Assembly (NCBI GenBank): GCA_023150915.1
Contig: JAKLKA010000061.1
Span: forward strand, 1-39,491
Origin: Polyangiaceae bacterium
GTDB lineage: Bacteria > Myxococcota_A > Polyangia > Polyangiales > Polyangiaceae
DNA length: 39,491 nucleotides
Reading direction: 5' to 3'
Part shown: positions 1-10,300 of the stretch, in pieces
Numbering within the stretch: position 1 is the stretch's first letter
Layout: each line of letters begins with the position of its first letter
Made by a program: the position numbers and the translations under genes
The notes under the pieces: generated by a model
Seen by the model: only the letters and a program-made list of their open reading frames with translations
Database searches by the model: none
Told to the model about the DNA's origin: nothing

Positions 1-1
1 C

Positions 2-874
2 GTGGCCGCGCCCGCGCCAGCACCGGCACCCGCGCCCGCGCCGGTCGAAGCGGGCGCGCGGACGCAGAAGATCGTCGGCATTCCCGTGAAGGCCGCCGGC
101 GGCTCGAAGCCGCCGCCCGCCCCGGAAACGGCAGCGCCTGCGGCCGCAGCGCCGACAGCGCCCGCCGTCGATCCCAAGCAGACGATGATCGCCGGCTCAC
201 CGCCCGCCGTCGAGGGCCCGCGGGCACCGTCGGGGGCGAGCAAGACCCTGGTGCTGGGCAGCGTGGATGAAGAGGCCGCCGGCGCGATGCCGCAGGCTGC
301 CGCGGTGATCGCGCCCGAGCCCGCGCCGGTCGCCGTTGCGGCGCCAGCGCCAGCGCCTGCGCCGCAGCCTCCGGCTCCGGCCGTCGTTGTCGCGCCCGCC
401 GTCGTGGCCGAACAACCTCGCTCGCAGCGCAGCGCAGCCATCGCCCCACCACGCTACGAGGACGACGCGCCCGTCACGCCCGTCAAGCGCGGCGGCGTGG
501 TGTTCGTCGTGCTCGGCGTAGCGGCGTTGATCTTGGTGCTGGTCGGCGTGAAGCTGGTGATGGGCGGTGGCTCGACCGAAGAAGCCAAGCCCACCGAGCG
601 CACCAGCTCGGTGCCCGCGGCCACACAGACCCAGGCGGCCTCCCCCACCCCGCCGAAGACGGCAGAGTCGCCGGCAGCGCCGCCGCCACGCGAGACGGCG
701 AGTCCCGCGCCCGCGCCCGAGCCGCCTGCACCGAAGCCGGTCGCCGAAGCCAAGCCCGCAGCGGGGCCCAAGCCGCCGGCGCCCAAGCCGGTCGTCAAAC
801 CGGTGGGCGTGGGTCCCAAGCCCACCACCCCGAAACCGGGCGGAGGGTCTATAGTCCGCGAGACCCCGTTCTGA
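2..874 (+). CDS. C-terminal part of a Pro/Ala-rich single-pass membrane protein (5' end outside window)
   Basis: The frame is open from the window edge, so the true start lies upstream and numbering here is relative to the window. About 160 residues of Ala/Pro-rich, low-complexity sequence are followed by one hydrophobic segment at about 164-187 and a Pro/Lys/Ala-rich tail ending at a TGA. Three short Thr-centred motifs stand out in the first part: TQKIVGIP (21-28), KQTMIAGSP (59-67) and KTLVLGSV (81-88). The layout (Pro-rich linker, membrane span, Pro-rich outer tail) resembles the C-terminal half of myxobacterial Ser/Thr kinases and of other signalling proteins, but no catalytic domain is inside the window. 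The neighbours (a TPR/PEGA protein and an FHA/sigma-54 activator) fit a phosphothreonine signalling group. Function is not assigned. Confidence 0.6.
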   Translation: MAAPAPAPAPAPAPVEAGARTQKIVGIPVKAAGGSKPPPAPETAAPAAAAPTAPAVDPKQTMIAGSPPAVEGPRAPSGASKTLVLGSVDEEAAGAMPQAAAVIAPEPAPVAVAAPAPAPAPQPPAPAVVVAPAVVAEQPRSQRSAAIAPPRYEDDAPVTPVKRGGVVFVVLGVAALILVLVGVKLVMGGGSTEEAKPTERTSSVPAATQTQAASPTPPKTAESPAAPPPRETASPAPAPEPPAPKPVAEAKPAAGPKPPAPKPVVKPVGVGPKPTTPKPGGGSIVRETPF

Positions 875-905
875 GGCAGCCGCCTTTCTTCTCTGACGAG
901 CATCC

Positions 906-2078
906 ATGACGCGTCGATTTTCCACAGTTCTCGCTGCGCTCCTCGCCGCCTCCGTTCCTCTCGCCACCCCCAGCGTCGCCCGAGCGCAAGACGACGCGAC
1001 GATCCAGATGGCGCGCGAACGCTTCCAAGAAGGCGTCAAATTCTACGACAACAAGCAGTACGACAAAGCGCGTGCCGCGTTCCTTCAGGCATATGCGCTG
1101 AAGAAGCACCCCGCCGTCCTGCTGAACCTCGCACAAAGCGAGCTGCGCTCCGCGCGCGAGGCCGATGCGGCCAAGCACTTCGCTCAGTACATGCGCGAGA
1201 ACAAAGAGGCGAGCGCCGCCGAGCGCCAGGAAGCAGAGCGCGGCCTCGCCACGGCGAAGGCCAGCGTGGGCGAGCTCCGAGTGAACGTCGTGGAAGGGGC
1301 GGACGTCTTCGTGGACGGCACCCTGGAAGGGCGTTCGCCGCTGGGCGGCCCCATCTATCTCAAGCCCGGCTCGCACAACCTCGAGGCGCGCAAGGACGGC
1401 AAGACGGCGACCTCGGCGGTCACCGCCATCGCCGGCCAGTCGGGCTCGGTGGATCTGGGTTTCGGCGACGGGACGACCCCGGTCGCTCCGCTGCCGCCCG
1501 GGGGCACCCCTCCCGGCACGGGCGCGCCCCCGCCCACCGCCGGCGGCCCGGCGCCCATGCCCCCGTCGGGTCCGGCCGGGCCCGAGGGCGACAAGGGCTC
1601 GGGCAAACCCGGCTTCCTCACCTGGGCCAAGCAGACCCCGCTTGCCTGGGTCGGCGGCGGCGTCGCCGTGCTGGGCCTGGCCGGCGGCGCGGGCTTCGCC
1701 CTGGCGTCGAGCAAGAGCTACGACGACGCCGATTCCATTCGCCAGCAGATCCTGACCGAAGCGGACAAGCAGGGCGTGAGCGGCCCCTGCGGCCCACCGC
1801 CGAAGACGGCGCCGGTGAACTTCTCGGATGCGTGCAGCAAGTACAACCAGCGCGTCGAGGACGGCGACTCGCAGAAGACGTGGGCAACCGTGAGCTTCGT
1901 CGTCGCCGGCGTGGCCGCGGCCGGGACCGTGGCGTACTACTTCATCGACACCGGCTCGAACAAGGCCACGATCGGCAAGCGCGCTCGCCCGAGCGCGAAG
2001 CGCACCGGGCTGAACGCCGCGCTCGTCCCCTTGATCGACGAGCGCTCGCGGGGTCTGGGCTTGGTCGGCCAGTTCTGA
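906..2078 (+). CDS. Secreted TPR/PEGA-domain envelope protein with two C-terminal membrane segments
   Basis: A 390-residue protein. It has a signal peptide at 1-28 (cleavage after ARA before QDD), two or three TPR-like helices at about 33-110 (repeated FxxGVKFYDNKQYDKA-type pattern), and a PEGA domain at about 122-185 with the typical VFVDG and SPLGGPIYLKPGSHNL signatures. A Pro/Gly-rich linker follows at about 190-235, then hydrophobic segments at about 245-270 and 325-347 around a loop with two Cys. PEGA domains are small beta-sandwiches of envelope proteins. This TPR-PEGA-membrane layout is common in myxobacteria next to Ser/Thr kinase genes. It starts 31 bp after the upstream gene, and a TATAGT -10-like box at 850-855 could give a separate transcript, although I see no good -35. 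It ends 6 bp from the convergent activator gene. The precise role is unknown. Confidence 0.8.
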   Translation: MTRRFSTVLAALLAASVPLATPSVARAQDDATIQMARERFQEGVKFYDNKQYDKARAAFLQAYALKKHPAVLLNLAQSELRSAREADAAKHFAQYMRENKEASAAERQEAERGLATAKASVGELRVNVVEGADVFVDGTLEGRSPLGGPIYLKPGSHNLEARKDGKTATSAVTAIAGQSGSVDLGFGDGTTPVAPLPPGGTPPGTGAPPPTAGGPAPMPPSGPAGPEGDKGSGKPGFLTWAKQTPLAWVGGGVAVLGLAGGAGFALASSKSYDDADSIRQQILTEADKQGVSGPCGPPPKTAPVNFSDACSKYNQRVEDGDSQKTWATVSFVVAGVAAAGTVAYYFIDTGSNKATIGKRARPSAKRTGLNAALVPLIDERSRGLGLVGQF

Positions 2079-2084
2079 ACCGCA

Positions 2085-3356
2085 CTAGGCCGGCACCTTC
2101 CGCAGCCACGATCGAAAGGTCGATCGCGGAACCCCGACCGCCCGCGCTGCCGCGGCGGTGACCCCCCGGTGGCGCTCGAGCAGATCCAGGGCCTCGTCGG
2201 GGGACAGCGCGTTCGGCCGGCGCCCGCCTGACGACGCCGCCAGCTCGACGTGGCTGGCGTCGATCACGCCGCCGGCCGCATCCACTGCGGCGCGGTACAG
2301 CACGGCGCCGAGCTCGCGAACGTTCCCCGGCCAGGTGTGCGCGGTCAGCTTGGCCACGGCGCTGCTGGTGAGTCGCCGGGGCCCCACCTCGGGAACGTAG
2401 CGAGCCAAGAGTGCGTGAGCCAGCATCGGGATGTCGCTCTTGCGCTGGCGCAAGGGCGGGACCTGGATCACGACCGTGCTGAGGCGATGCAACAAGTCGG
2501 CGCGAAAGCGCCCTTCGCGCACCCAATCTTCGAGCGGGGCCCAGGTTGCCGAGACCACGCGCACGTCGACCGGCACCGGCTGCGTCGCCCCCACCGGGCG
2601 AACCGCGCCGTCCTCGACCACGCGCAGCAGCTTGACCTGAACGCTGGGCGAGAGCTCGGCCACCTCGTCCAAGAACAGCGTCCCGCGCTGGGCCTGCTCG
2701 AACGCGCCCGCCCGGGTGGCGATCGCTCCGGTGAACGCCCCGCGGCGATGTCCGAACAGCTCGCCGTCGGCCAGCGACTCGGTGAACGCGCCCGCGTTGA
2801 GCGGGACGTACGCGCCGGCGCGCCCGCTGAGGCGATGCAGCGCCTGGGCGATCACGTCCTTGCCCGTGCCGGACTCACCATGCACCAGCACTGGCGCCCG
2901 CAGCGGCGCGTGACGCCGCACCAAGTCGGCAACGTGCAGCATGGCTGCCGAACAGCCCACGAGCCCGGGAATGCCGGCGCCCTGCCCCGCCCCATCGGGC
3001 TCCTCCGCTCGCGCCACCACCGTGGTGCGCCCGATCACGAACACGCCCGTGCGCCCACCGAGCACGGCATGCGGGACGCGCGCCGATCCGACGAACACAC
3101 CGTTCTTCGATCCAAGGTCGTCCACCACCAGCCCGCGCGGCGTGCCGGTGATGCGGCAGTGGCGAGCGCTGACCGTGGGGTCGGCCACGCGCACGTCGGC
3201 GGTCGCTCCGGCGCCGAGCACCAGCGGGCGCCCCAGCTCCAGCCGCGCGCGGGTCGTGCCCTCCGCCGACCCCAGCTCGAGGAACCACGGCCCCTTCGTG
3301 CTCTGCCCCGTGACCTCTTGTGTCTCGTCCAGCGCCTTGGTCATGCTCGTCTCCAT
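2085..3356 (-). CDS. FHA-domain sigma-54-dependent transcriptional activator
   Basis: A 423-residue bacterial enhancer-binding protein. An N-terminal FHA domain (about 28-115) replaces the usual receiver domain: VSARH (62-66) and SKNG (83-86) are the loop residues that normally read phosphothreonine, but the Arg often found in the first loop is absent (LGAG at 47-50). The AAA+ domain (about 130-350) has Walker A GESGTGKD (160-167), the sigma-54 contact motif GAFTGA (206-211), Walker B GTLFLDE (225-231) and an RFRADLLHRL sensor/Arg-finger region. A Fis-type helix-turn-helix lies at about 395-420. All parts for activating RNA polymerase-sigma-54 are intact. The likely input is a phosphorylated protein, perhaps from a Ser/Thr kinase. 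ATG at 3356 or 3344 are both possible starts. Its target promoter is not evident in the window. Confidence 0.92.
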   Translation of the reverse strand: METSMTKALDETQEVTGQSTKGPWFLELGSAEGTTRARLELGRPLVLGAGATADVRVADPTVSARHCRITGTPRGLVVDDLGSKNGVFVGSARVPHAVLGGRTGVFVIGRTTVVARAEEPDGAGQGAGIPGLVGCSAAMLHVADLVRRHAPLRAPVLVHGESGTGKDVIAQALHRLSGRAGAYVPLNAGAFTESLADGELFGHRRGAFTGAIATRAGAFEQAQRGTLFLDEVAELSPSVQVKLLRVVEDGAVRPVGATQPVPVDVRVVSATWAPLEDWVREGRFRADLLHRLSTVVIQVPPLRQRKSDIPMLAHALLARYVPEVGPRRLTSSAVAKLTAHTWPGNVRELGAVLYRAAVDAAGGVIDASHVELAASSGGRRPNALSPDEALDLLERHRGVTAAAARAVGVPRSTFRSWLRKVPA

Positions 3357-3493
3357 CTCGAAGACGTCATCGGCGGGTTCGACGCGGCAGTTGCGCGTCT
3401 CGTGAACGATCTGCTTGGACGCTGGTGCGCCGCCGGCGGGCCGGACCGGAAGGGGCTGTCCCGGACCGCCACCACCGTGCTAACAAGGCGCCC

Positions 3494-4246
3494 ATGTCGA
3501 GGTTCTGGCCACTTTTCGCGGCTGCCGCCCTCGGGGGCTTTCCCCTGGCCGCGTCCGCGCAAGAGCCGCCCGAAGAATCCGTCGAGGAAGAGGGCTCGGA
3601 AGACGCGCCTGCCCCTGGCGACGCCAAGAAGCCCAAGGCCAAGCGTGCGCCCACCGAGGCACCGGACGACGACGGCCCCGAGCCGCCGCTGGTGGTCCCG
3701 GCGCCGGACGCGCTGGGCGGCCACTTCCAGCTGTCGCCTCTGGTGGGCGTCGCGGTGCCCTTCGGCTCGCTCGAGGCCAATGCGCCGCAGTCCGATGCGA
3801 TGGGCGCCGGCTGGGCCTTCGGTCTGGACGCGGCCTACGGCGTCAGCCGCACTGTGGCCCTGGGCGCCTTCGGTCAGTACCTGCGCCTGGGCAGCCCGGG
3901 CTCGTCGTGCAGCGACTGCAAGGCCAGCAGCATGGCGGCAGGCGCGTTCGTCCGCTACCACCTGGTTCAGGGGGTGCGCTTCGATCCCTGGATGCTGGCG
4001 GGCATCGGCTATCGCACGACCACCCTCTCGGGCCTGGGCAACGACGTGACGTACTCGGGCGTCGAGTGGCTGCGGCTGATGGTCGGCGGCGACTGGTACG
4101 CGTTCGACAAGATCGGGTTCGGCCCCTACCTCGAGCTCGACATGGGGTACTACTCGAGCCGCTCGTCGGGCGACCTGGGCTCGGCCCGCGCCCACTGGAC
4201 GTTCTCGACCGGCGCCCGCGTCACCCTGGATTTGCCCGGCAAATAG
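3494..4246 (+). CDS. Outer-membrane beta-barrel protein (8-strand type)
   Basis: A 250-residue protein starting at ATG 3494, chosen because it opens a clean signal peptide (1-23, cleavage after ASA before QEP). An acidic, Pro/Lys-rich linker covers about 24-75. The rest alternates polar and aromatic residues in short amphipathic strands joined by Gly-rich turns, for example FQLSPLVGVAVPFGS and WMLAGIGYRTTTLSG, and ends with VTLDLPGK. This is the look of a small OmpA/OmpW-like porin fold. Two Cys in SSCSDC could form a loop disulfide. It is transcribed divergently from the FHA/sigma-54 activator across 137 bp, so it may be one of its targets, but I see no clear -24/-12 element. It is not clearly one of the Glt barrels. 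Confidence 0.75.
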   Translation: MSRFWPLFAAAALGGFPLAASAQEPPEESVEEEGSEDAPAPGDAKKPKAKRAPTEAPDDDGPEPPLVVPAPDALGGHFQLSPLVGVAVPFGSLEANAPQSDAMGAGWAFGLDAAYGVSRTVALGAFGQYLRLGSPGSSCSDCKASSMAAGAFVRYHLVQGVRFDPWMLAGIGYRTTTLSGLGNDVTYSGVEWLRLMVGGDWYAFDKIGFGPYLELDMGYYSSRSSGDLGSARAHWTFSTGARVTLDLPGK

Positions 4247-4306
4247 CGGGCCGCCGGCCTGGTCGGTGCGCAGCCCGCGACCCGCTCGGCACGCACCCCG
4301 CGCCCT

Positions 4307-4357
4307 GCCGGCGCGGCAAGGCGCCGGCGTAGGGTGCGGCGGGTCACGCCGCACCCT
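4307..4357. terminator. Twin stem-loops between convergent genes (likely bidirectional terminator)
   Basis: Two perfect inverted repeats sit back to back. The first is GCCGGCGC (4307-4314) with GCGCCGGC (4321-4328), loop of 6. The second is AGGGTGCGGCG (4331-4341) with CGCCGCACCCT (4347-4357), loop of 5. They lie between the ends of the barrel gene (4246) and the giant TPR gene (4373). Neither strand has a long T tract, so this is a strong structure without a textbook intrinsic tail. Confidence 0.6.
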
Positions 4358-4372
4358 GCCCGCGCGCCCGAC

Positions 4373-7300
4373 TCAGCCCACCGCGATGCCCAGCGCCTTG
4401 CGGAGCTGCGCGTAGCTCTCGCTCACGCTGAACAAGAGCAGATCTTTGATCTTCTCTTGCGGCGTGAGATCGCCCGGCAAGCTCGGCTCGGCACCGATGA
4501 TCTTCTTTGCGATCTCGAGATCCGCGCAGACCAGAAGGCCTGCCCGGCACGCCGTCTGCTCCACCGCCTGGTTCCAACGCTTGATGTTCGCCTTGGCGCC
4601 CTCGTCGATGAACTTCTTCACCACGATACGCAGGCCTTCCAGCTGCACGGGCTGCATGTACTTCGCCAGCTCTTGCGCCGTGGCACGGATCTGCGCTTGC
4701 AGATCCGGAGGCATCGGGGTGTTGGGGGCTGCGATCATCACGCCCGCGAAGAGCATGATGGTGAGCTCGGCCTGGGTCGGGAACAGCGTGCGGATGTAGT
4801 GCTCGCCGCGGTAATAGGCCAGGTGCTTGCCACAGATGAAGGTCAGCTCTTGCGGCTGGAACCCGGTGAGCACGGTCTGCCCGGCCAGAGAGGCCGGCGG
4901 CACCGCGGGCACGGCCACGATCGACCCGGGAACGTCGTTCCGGACATAGAGCTCGGGCGACGGGATGCCGAGCACCTGAGCCGCCCAGCCAAACGTCTTG
5001 GCAAAGGTGACGGTGGAAGACGCTGGATCTTGCTTGAAGCGCTTGTCGAGGGTCGGCAGCTTCCCCTGGGACTGCAGCTGCGCGATCTTCGCCTGCAGCG
5101 CAGCCGGCGCGATCATCTCCATCACCTTCGAGACGTAGATGTTCTCGTCTGGGTGGAACAAGAACTTCACCCAGTGCTCGTTGCCCAGGCGCCCCTTCAC
5201 GGGCAGCATGCCCTGCGGCTTGTAGTCCTCGAAGAACTGCTTCTCCTCGCCGTCGATCTTCTTCATGAAGGCCATGGCGGCGGCAATGCACCAGGCTTCG
5301 TCGTACGAGTGCTTCTGCAGGTACAAGCGATAGAGGGCACGGTACGGGTCCACCTTGAGCGGATCCGTCTCGAGGATCCGGCGCTGGGCGGTGATGGCCT
5401 CGTCGAAGCGCTCGCTGACCTCGTAGAGCTCGGCCAAGATCTGGTGCTGCATCACGTCGTCGGGCTTGATGGTCACCGCCATCTTGAAAGCCTCGATCGA
5501 CTCTTCGGAGCGCTGCAGACGATCGCGATAGATGAGGCCCAGCTGGTGCCACAGCGTGTGCTCCAGGTCGGTGTTCCCCTTCCCGGCAATGCGGTGCAGC
5601 ATCTTCCGGTACGACCGTTCGAGCTGCTTCCAGTTCTTCTCTTGCGTCAGGATCTTGTTGATCCGCTCGAACGCCTGCAGGTAACCGGGGTTCAGGTCGA
5701 GGCACTCGTTGAACAGCTCCACCGACCGGTCGAGGTCGTTGAGCTTGTCGCGGTAGATCTGCGCCATCGTGTAGAAGTACCGGCTCTTCAGCTCCGGCTT
5801 TTCCTCGATGGATGCGATGGAGTGCAGCGTGTCGATCATCTTCTGCCACTCCGAGGCCTCGCCGTAGAGTTGCAGCAGCTTGTGCAAGAGGACGTGGTCC
5901 TGCGGCTTCAGCTCTTGCGCCTCTTCCAGCGCCTCGATGGCCTTGACCGCGTTCTTCTCTTTCTCTGCCCAGAGGTCGCCGATCTCGTTGAGCAGGTTGT
6001 AGCGCTCTTCGCCGTCATACACGCCATCCAGGATCTGCCGCTTGTAGGCAGCGACCTGCTTCCAGTCGTTGGCGTGTGCATAGACGTCGATCAACGCCTC
6101 GAGGGTGGGACGGTGCTCGCCGTTGAGAGCCAGCGCCTTCTCGAAGTTGTTGATGGCCTGCTTGGCCTGGTTCTGCTCGCGCTTGATGCAGCCCAGCCGA
6201 TAGTAGACGTCCGTGCGCGCTTCGACGTCTTCCTCGCCGAGGGCGGTCAACACCTTCTGGTAGTTGGTGAGCGCCGTCGGCCAGTCCTTCATCTCGTAGC
6301 CGGCATCGGCTATCCCGCGGATGGCCTCTTGATCGGTGAGATCGAGCTGGTTGGCGGTCTGGTAAGCGCGCAGCGCACGGTCGTGGTTGCCCAGCGCGGC
6401 ATGGACCCGGCCGAGCAGCTTCTGCAGCATGTGCTGCTCGTGGCGCTCGCGGTTCTTGCTCTTCTTGACCAGCATCTCCGCCAGCGGCTCGGCTTCTTGC
6501 CAGCGGCCGACGTTGCTGTACTCCTGCACCAGGGGTAGCGCCGCCTCCTCGCAGTCCTGATCGCACTGCATCGCGAGCTCGTAGGCCAAGACGGCCTGCT
6601 CGTGCTCGTTCAGCATTTCGTCACGCAGCTTGCCGAGCTCGACCAAGAGCTTCGCGCGGGCGCGCGGGGCCTGGGTGTTGAGCTGCTCTTGCTCCAGGTA
6701 GCGTGCTGCGCGGTCCCAGTCTTGCTCGTCGACGGCGATGATGCGCAGCGCCGCCAGGGTGGGCAGGTGGGTCGGGTCGAGATCGAGCGCCATCTCGAAG
6801 CGCTCTTGCGCCTGCGAGCGGTCGCCCAGCTTCTCGTCCAGCGCCTTGCCGATGCGGTAGTACATCTCCACGCGCTGCGTGCCGTCGGAGGTCAGGTCGG
6901 CCACGCGGGTCATGGACTCGATGGCCCGTGCCGCGTCGCCCTGCTTCTCGTAGAGCTTGGAGAGCGCATCGAGCGCCGCGATGTTGGTGTCATCGAGGTC
7001 GACGATGTTCTGATAGGCGTCGATCGCGCGGTCGACGTCTCCGACCTCTTGCGCGTACACCTCGGCCATGGCCGCGTAGAGCTCGACCTTGGTGGCCTGG
7101 TCTGCCGCCTCGCTGATGTGGCGCTCGTAGGTGTTGATCAGATCCAGCCACTGCTTCAGCCGCCGGTAGCAGCGCTCCAGGCTGACGTAAGCGGACTCGC
7201 AGCTGGCGTCGATCTCCACCGCCTGTTCCAGGCGCTGGGCAGCGATGTCGGCCTTGAGGAACTGTTCTTCCTGGATCTGGGCCAGCTTGAGCAGCACGTC

Positions 7301-10300
7301 CACCCGCTCACGCTCGGTCTCGACCACGTCGAGCTGACGCTCGAGGACGTCGACCATGTCCGGCCAGTCTTGCAGCGCCTGGTAGATGCGCTCGAGGCCG
7401 CGCAGCGCGAAGATGCTGCTGCCGTCGAGCTCGAGCACCTCACGGTAGACCTTGCCAGCACGTTCGAAATCGCCGAGCGCGGTCTCGTACAGGCCGCCGA
7501 GGCGCATCTTGTGCTGCGCGATCTGATCGGGATCGGTCAGCGCCTTCACCTTGCTGGTGAGGATCTGGACCAGGTCGGCGTGGTTGCCGCGTTCGTCGTA
7601 GATGCGCTCGAGCGCTTCCAGACCGGGCAAGAAGAGCGGATCCACGTCGAGGGCGCGCCGATAGAACGTGATGCCCTGGTCGGCCTGATTCATGTGCTTC
7701 TCGAGCAGATCGCCCAGGTCGCACAAGATCACCTTCTTGTCCTCGTTCGCCACGGCGACGTCGAGGGCGCGGGTCAGCGTCTCGCCCATCTTCTGCCACT
7801 GGGCGCCAAGCCGGTAGATCGCCGCCATCTGCCGCAACACCTGGACGTTGTTCGGGTCCAGCTGCATCACCTGCGCGTAATACGGCTGGGCGTACTCGGG
7901 ATGGCCGAGGTCCTCGCCGTACCACTTGCCCAGGCGCAGGCAGAGGTCGATCTTCTTGCGCGAGTCTTCCTCTTCCTTCAGCCAGGCGTTGGCGGTGTTG
8001 ATCAGCTCGCCCCACCGACCGGTGCCCGCTGCCATCTTCTCGAGGTAGCGCACGCTCTCGTCGTCGCCGTAGTCCTCGGCAAAGGCGTTCACCAGGGCGT
8101 CGAAGGCCTGGTTCTTGTCGTCCAGCTTCTCTTCGAAGACGTGGGCGATGCGCCGCAGAAGGTCGTTCTTCTCGACCACCTCTTCGCGCGTCTCGAGGCG
8201 GTTCAGGTACAGCTCGACCAGCTGCTCCCAGCGCTCGGCTGCGGTGTGCAGCCGCTCGAGCGACTCGAAGGCCTCGTCGTGCGTCGGGTCGATCCCGAGC
8301 ACGCGCTCGAAAGCGGGCGTGGCCTTGTCGTAGTCGTTGACTTCCTTCTTCCAGATCTGGGTGACCTCGAGCAGCTCGCGGATCTTCTCCGACGGCTCCT
8401 CGAGCGCCTCGGCGCGACGCAGCTTGACGTCCACCACCTCGGGCCAGCGCTCTTCCGCGCGATACACGCGCTCGAGCTCGGCCATCGCCTCGAAGTCGTG
8501 GGGGTCGACTTCCAGCAGGTTGCGCCACGCTTCCGCCGACTCGAAGGGCTGCTCGAGCACCTGCCCGTAGGTCTTGCCCAGCTCGCGATAGGTGGCGACC
8601 AGCTCGGCCGGATCGAGCAATGCCGCTGCCCGGTCGATGCTGGCGTGCAGCGCCGCGACCAGCTCGCGCGGATCTTGGCGCACACGCCAGATCTGCGCGA
8701 TGGCACGGAGCGCCGCCACGTTGGAGAAGTCGATGTCCAGCACGCGCTGCCAGGTCTCGAGCGCTTCGTCGTCGCGGCCCAGCTGCTCGGAGAACAGCCG
8801 CGCGCGGCGGGTCAAGATGTTCACGCGCTCTTCGTCGCTCTCGGCGATGTCGAAGTGCCGCTCGAGCATGTCGGTGAGCTCGGCCCACTTGCCCTGCTGC
8901 TCGTACAGGCCGGCCAGCGCCCACAGCGCTTCCGGATCCTCGCCGCGAAGGTCGAGCACGCGCTTCCAACCCTCGATCGCCTCTTCGAGCTTGCCCAGCC
9001 GATCGGAGGCCAGCCGCGCCAGCTTCGCGCGGATTTCCGCCTCTTGGACGTCACCGGCGGCGTTCTCCAGCTCGCGCCGGTACACGCCGTCGAGCTCGAC
9101 CCACTTCTCGGTCTGCTCGTAGATGCGCCCGAGCGCGGCAATCGCGTCTTCGTTGGCGGGTTCGAGCTGATCGAAGATCCGACGGAACGCCCGGATCGCG
9201 TCGTCGACCTGGCCCAGCTGCTCTTCGTACACCTGCCCGAGCCGGGTGTTGAGCTCCACCTTGTCCCGCGGGTCTTCGGCGGCCTCGGCGCGTTGCTCGA
9301 GCACGCCGGCCAGCTCGGGCCACTGCTCGAGCAGGGTATAGATGCGATCGAGGTTGGCGAGCGCGTCCACCTCCGACGGGACGACCGTCAGCACGTAGCG
9401 ATAGGTCTCTTCCGCCTTGGCGACGTCAGCCAGCTCTTCTTCGAACACGCGTGCCAGACGCTTGCCCACGGCGGCCTGCGTCGGGGCTTCGTTACCCTCG
9501 ATGCCCAGCACGTCCGCATAGGCGTTGGCGAGCTGCTCCCAGCCGCCGTCGATCATGCCGGCAAGGCGCTCGACCTCTTCGCCCGTTCGCTCTTCGAGCG
9601 GCCGCTCTTTGAGCGCGCGCACGTGGACTTCGAAGGCCCGAACCGGGTCCATCAAGCGTTCTTCCGCGTCCTCCGCGATGCGGTGGTACATGGCGATGCG
9701 CTGGTCGGCGTCGGCGATGTGAGCGAGCTCGGCCTCGCGCACGCGGATCAACTTCTCCCACTCGCCCGCCTGCTGGTAGAGCGGCTCGAGGATCTCGGCC
9801 ACTTCCAGCTGCTTCACGCCCGACTCGAACAGGCCCTCGAGGGCCGCCAGCGTGTCGGCGTTCTCGGGCGCCGCGTTGATCACCTCGCGGTAGGCCTCGA
9901 TGGCCCGGTCCAGGTCGCCCAGGCGCAGCTGATACACCTGCCCCAGCCGGAACTTGAACTCGAGGATCTCGTCGGGGCTCTGCCCGATGTCGGCCTCGCG
10001 CTTGAGCACCTCGGTCAGCTCGACCCAGCGCTCGGCCTGGGTGAAGAGCCGATCGAGAGCACGCACCGCGCTCTGATTCTCGGAGTCGGCCTCGAGCACC
10101 CGGCGATAGCGGGCCACCGCGTTGTCGAGACTCTCGAGCTGCACCTCGTAGACCTGCGCGACCCGCAAGCCGAGCTCGACCACGCGCTCGGGCTGCTCGC
10201 CCAGCTTGTCCAGCTCGGCGTCGTACAGCTCGGCCACCGCCGGCCACTTCTCGATCAGGTTGGCCAGGCGCTCGAGCGAGGCCAGGGACTCTTCGTTCTG

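Noticed and set aside
2-874. C-terminal half of a GltJ/AgmX protein
   Set aside because: It has a Pro-rich linker and one membrane span, but no TonB-like C-terminal domain with its two Cys as seen in the GltG-like protein.
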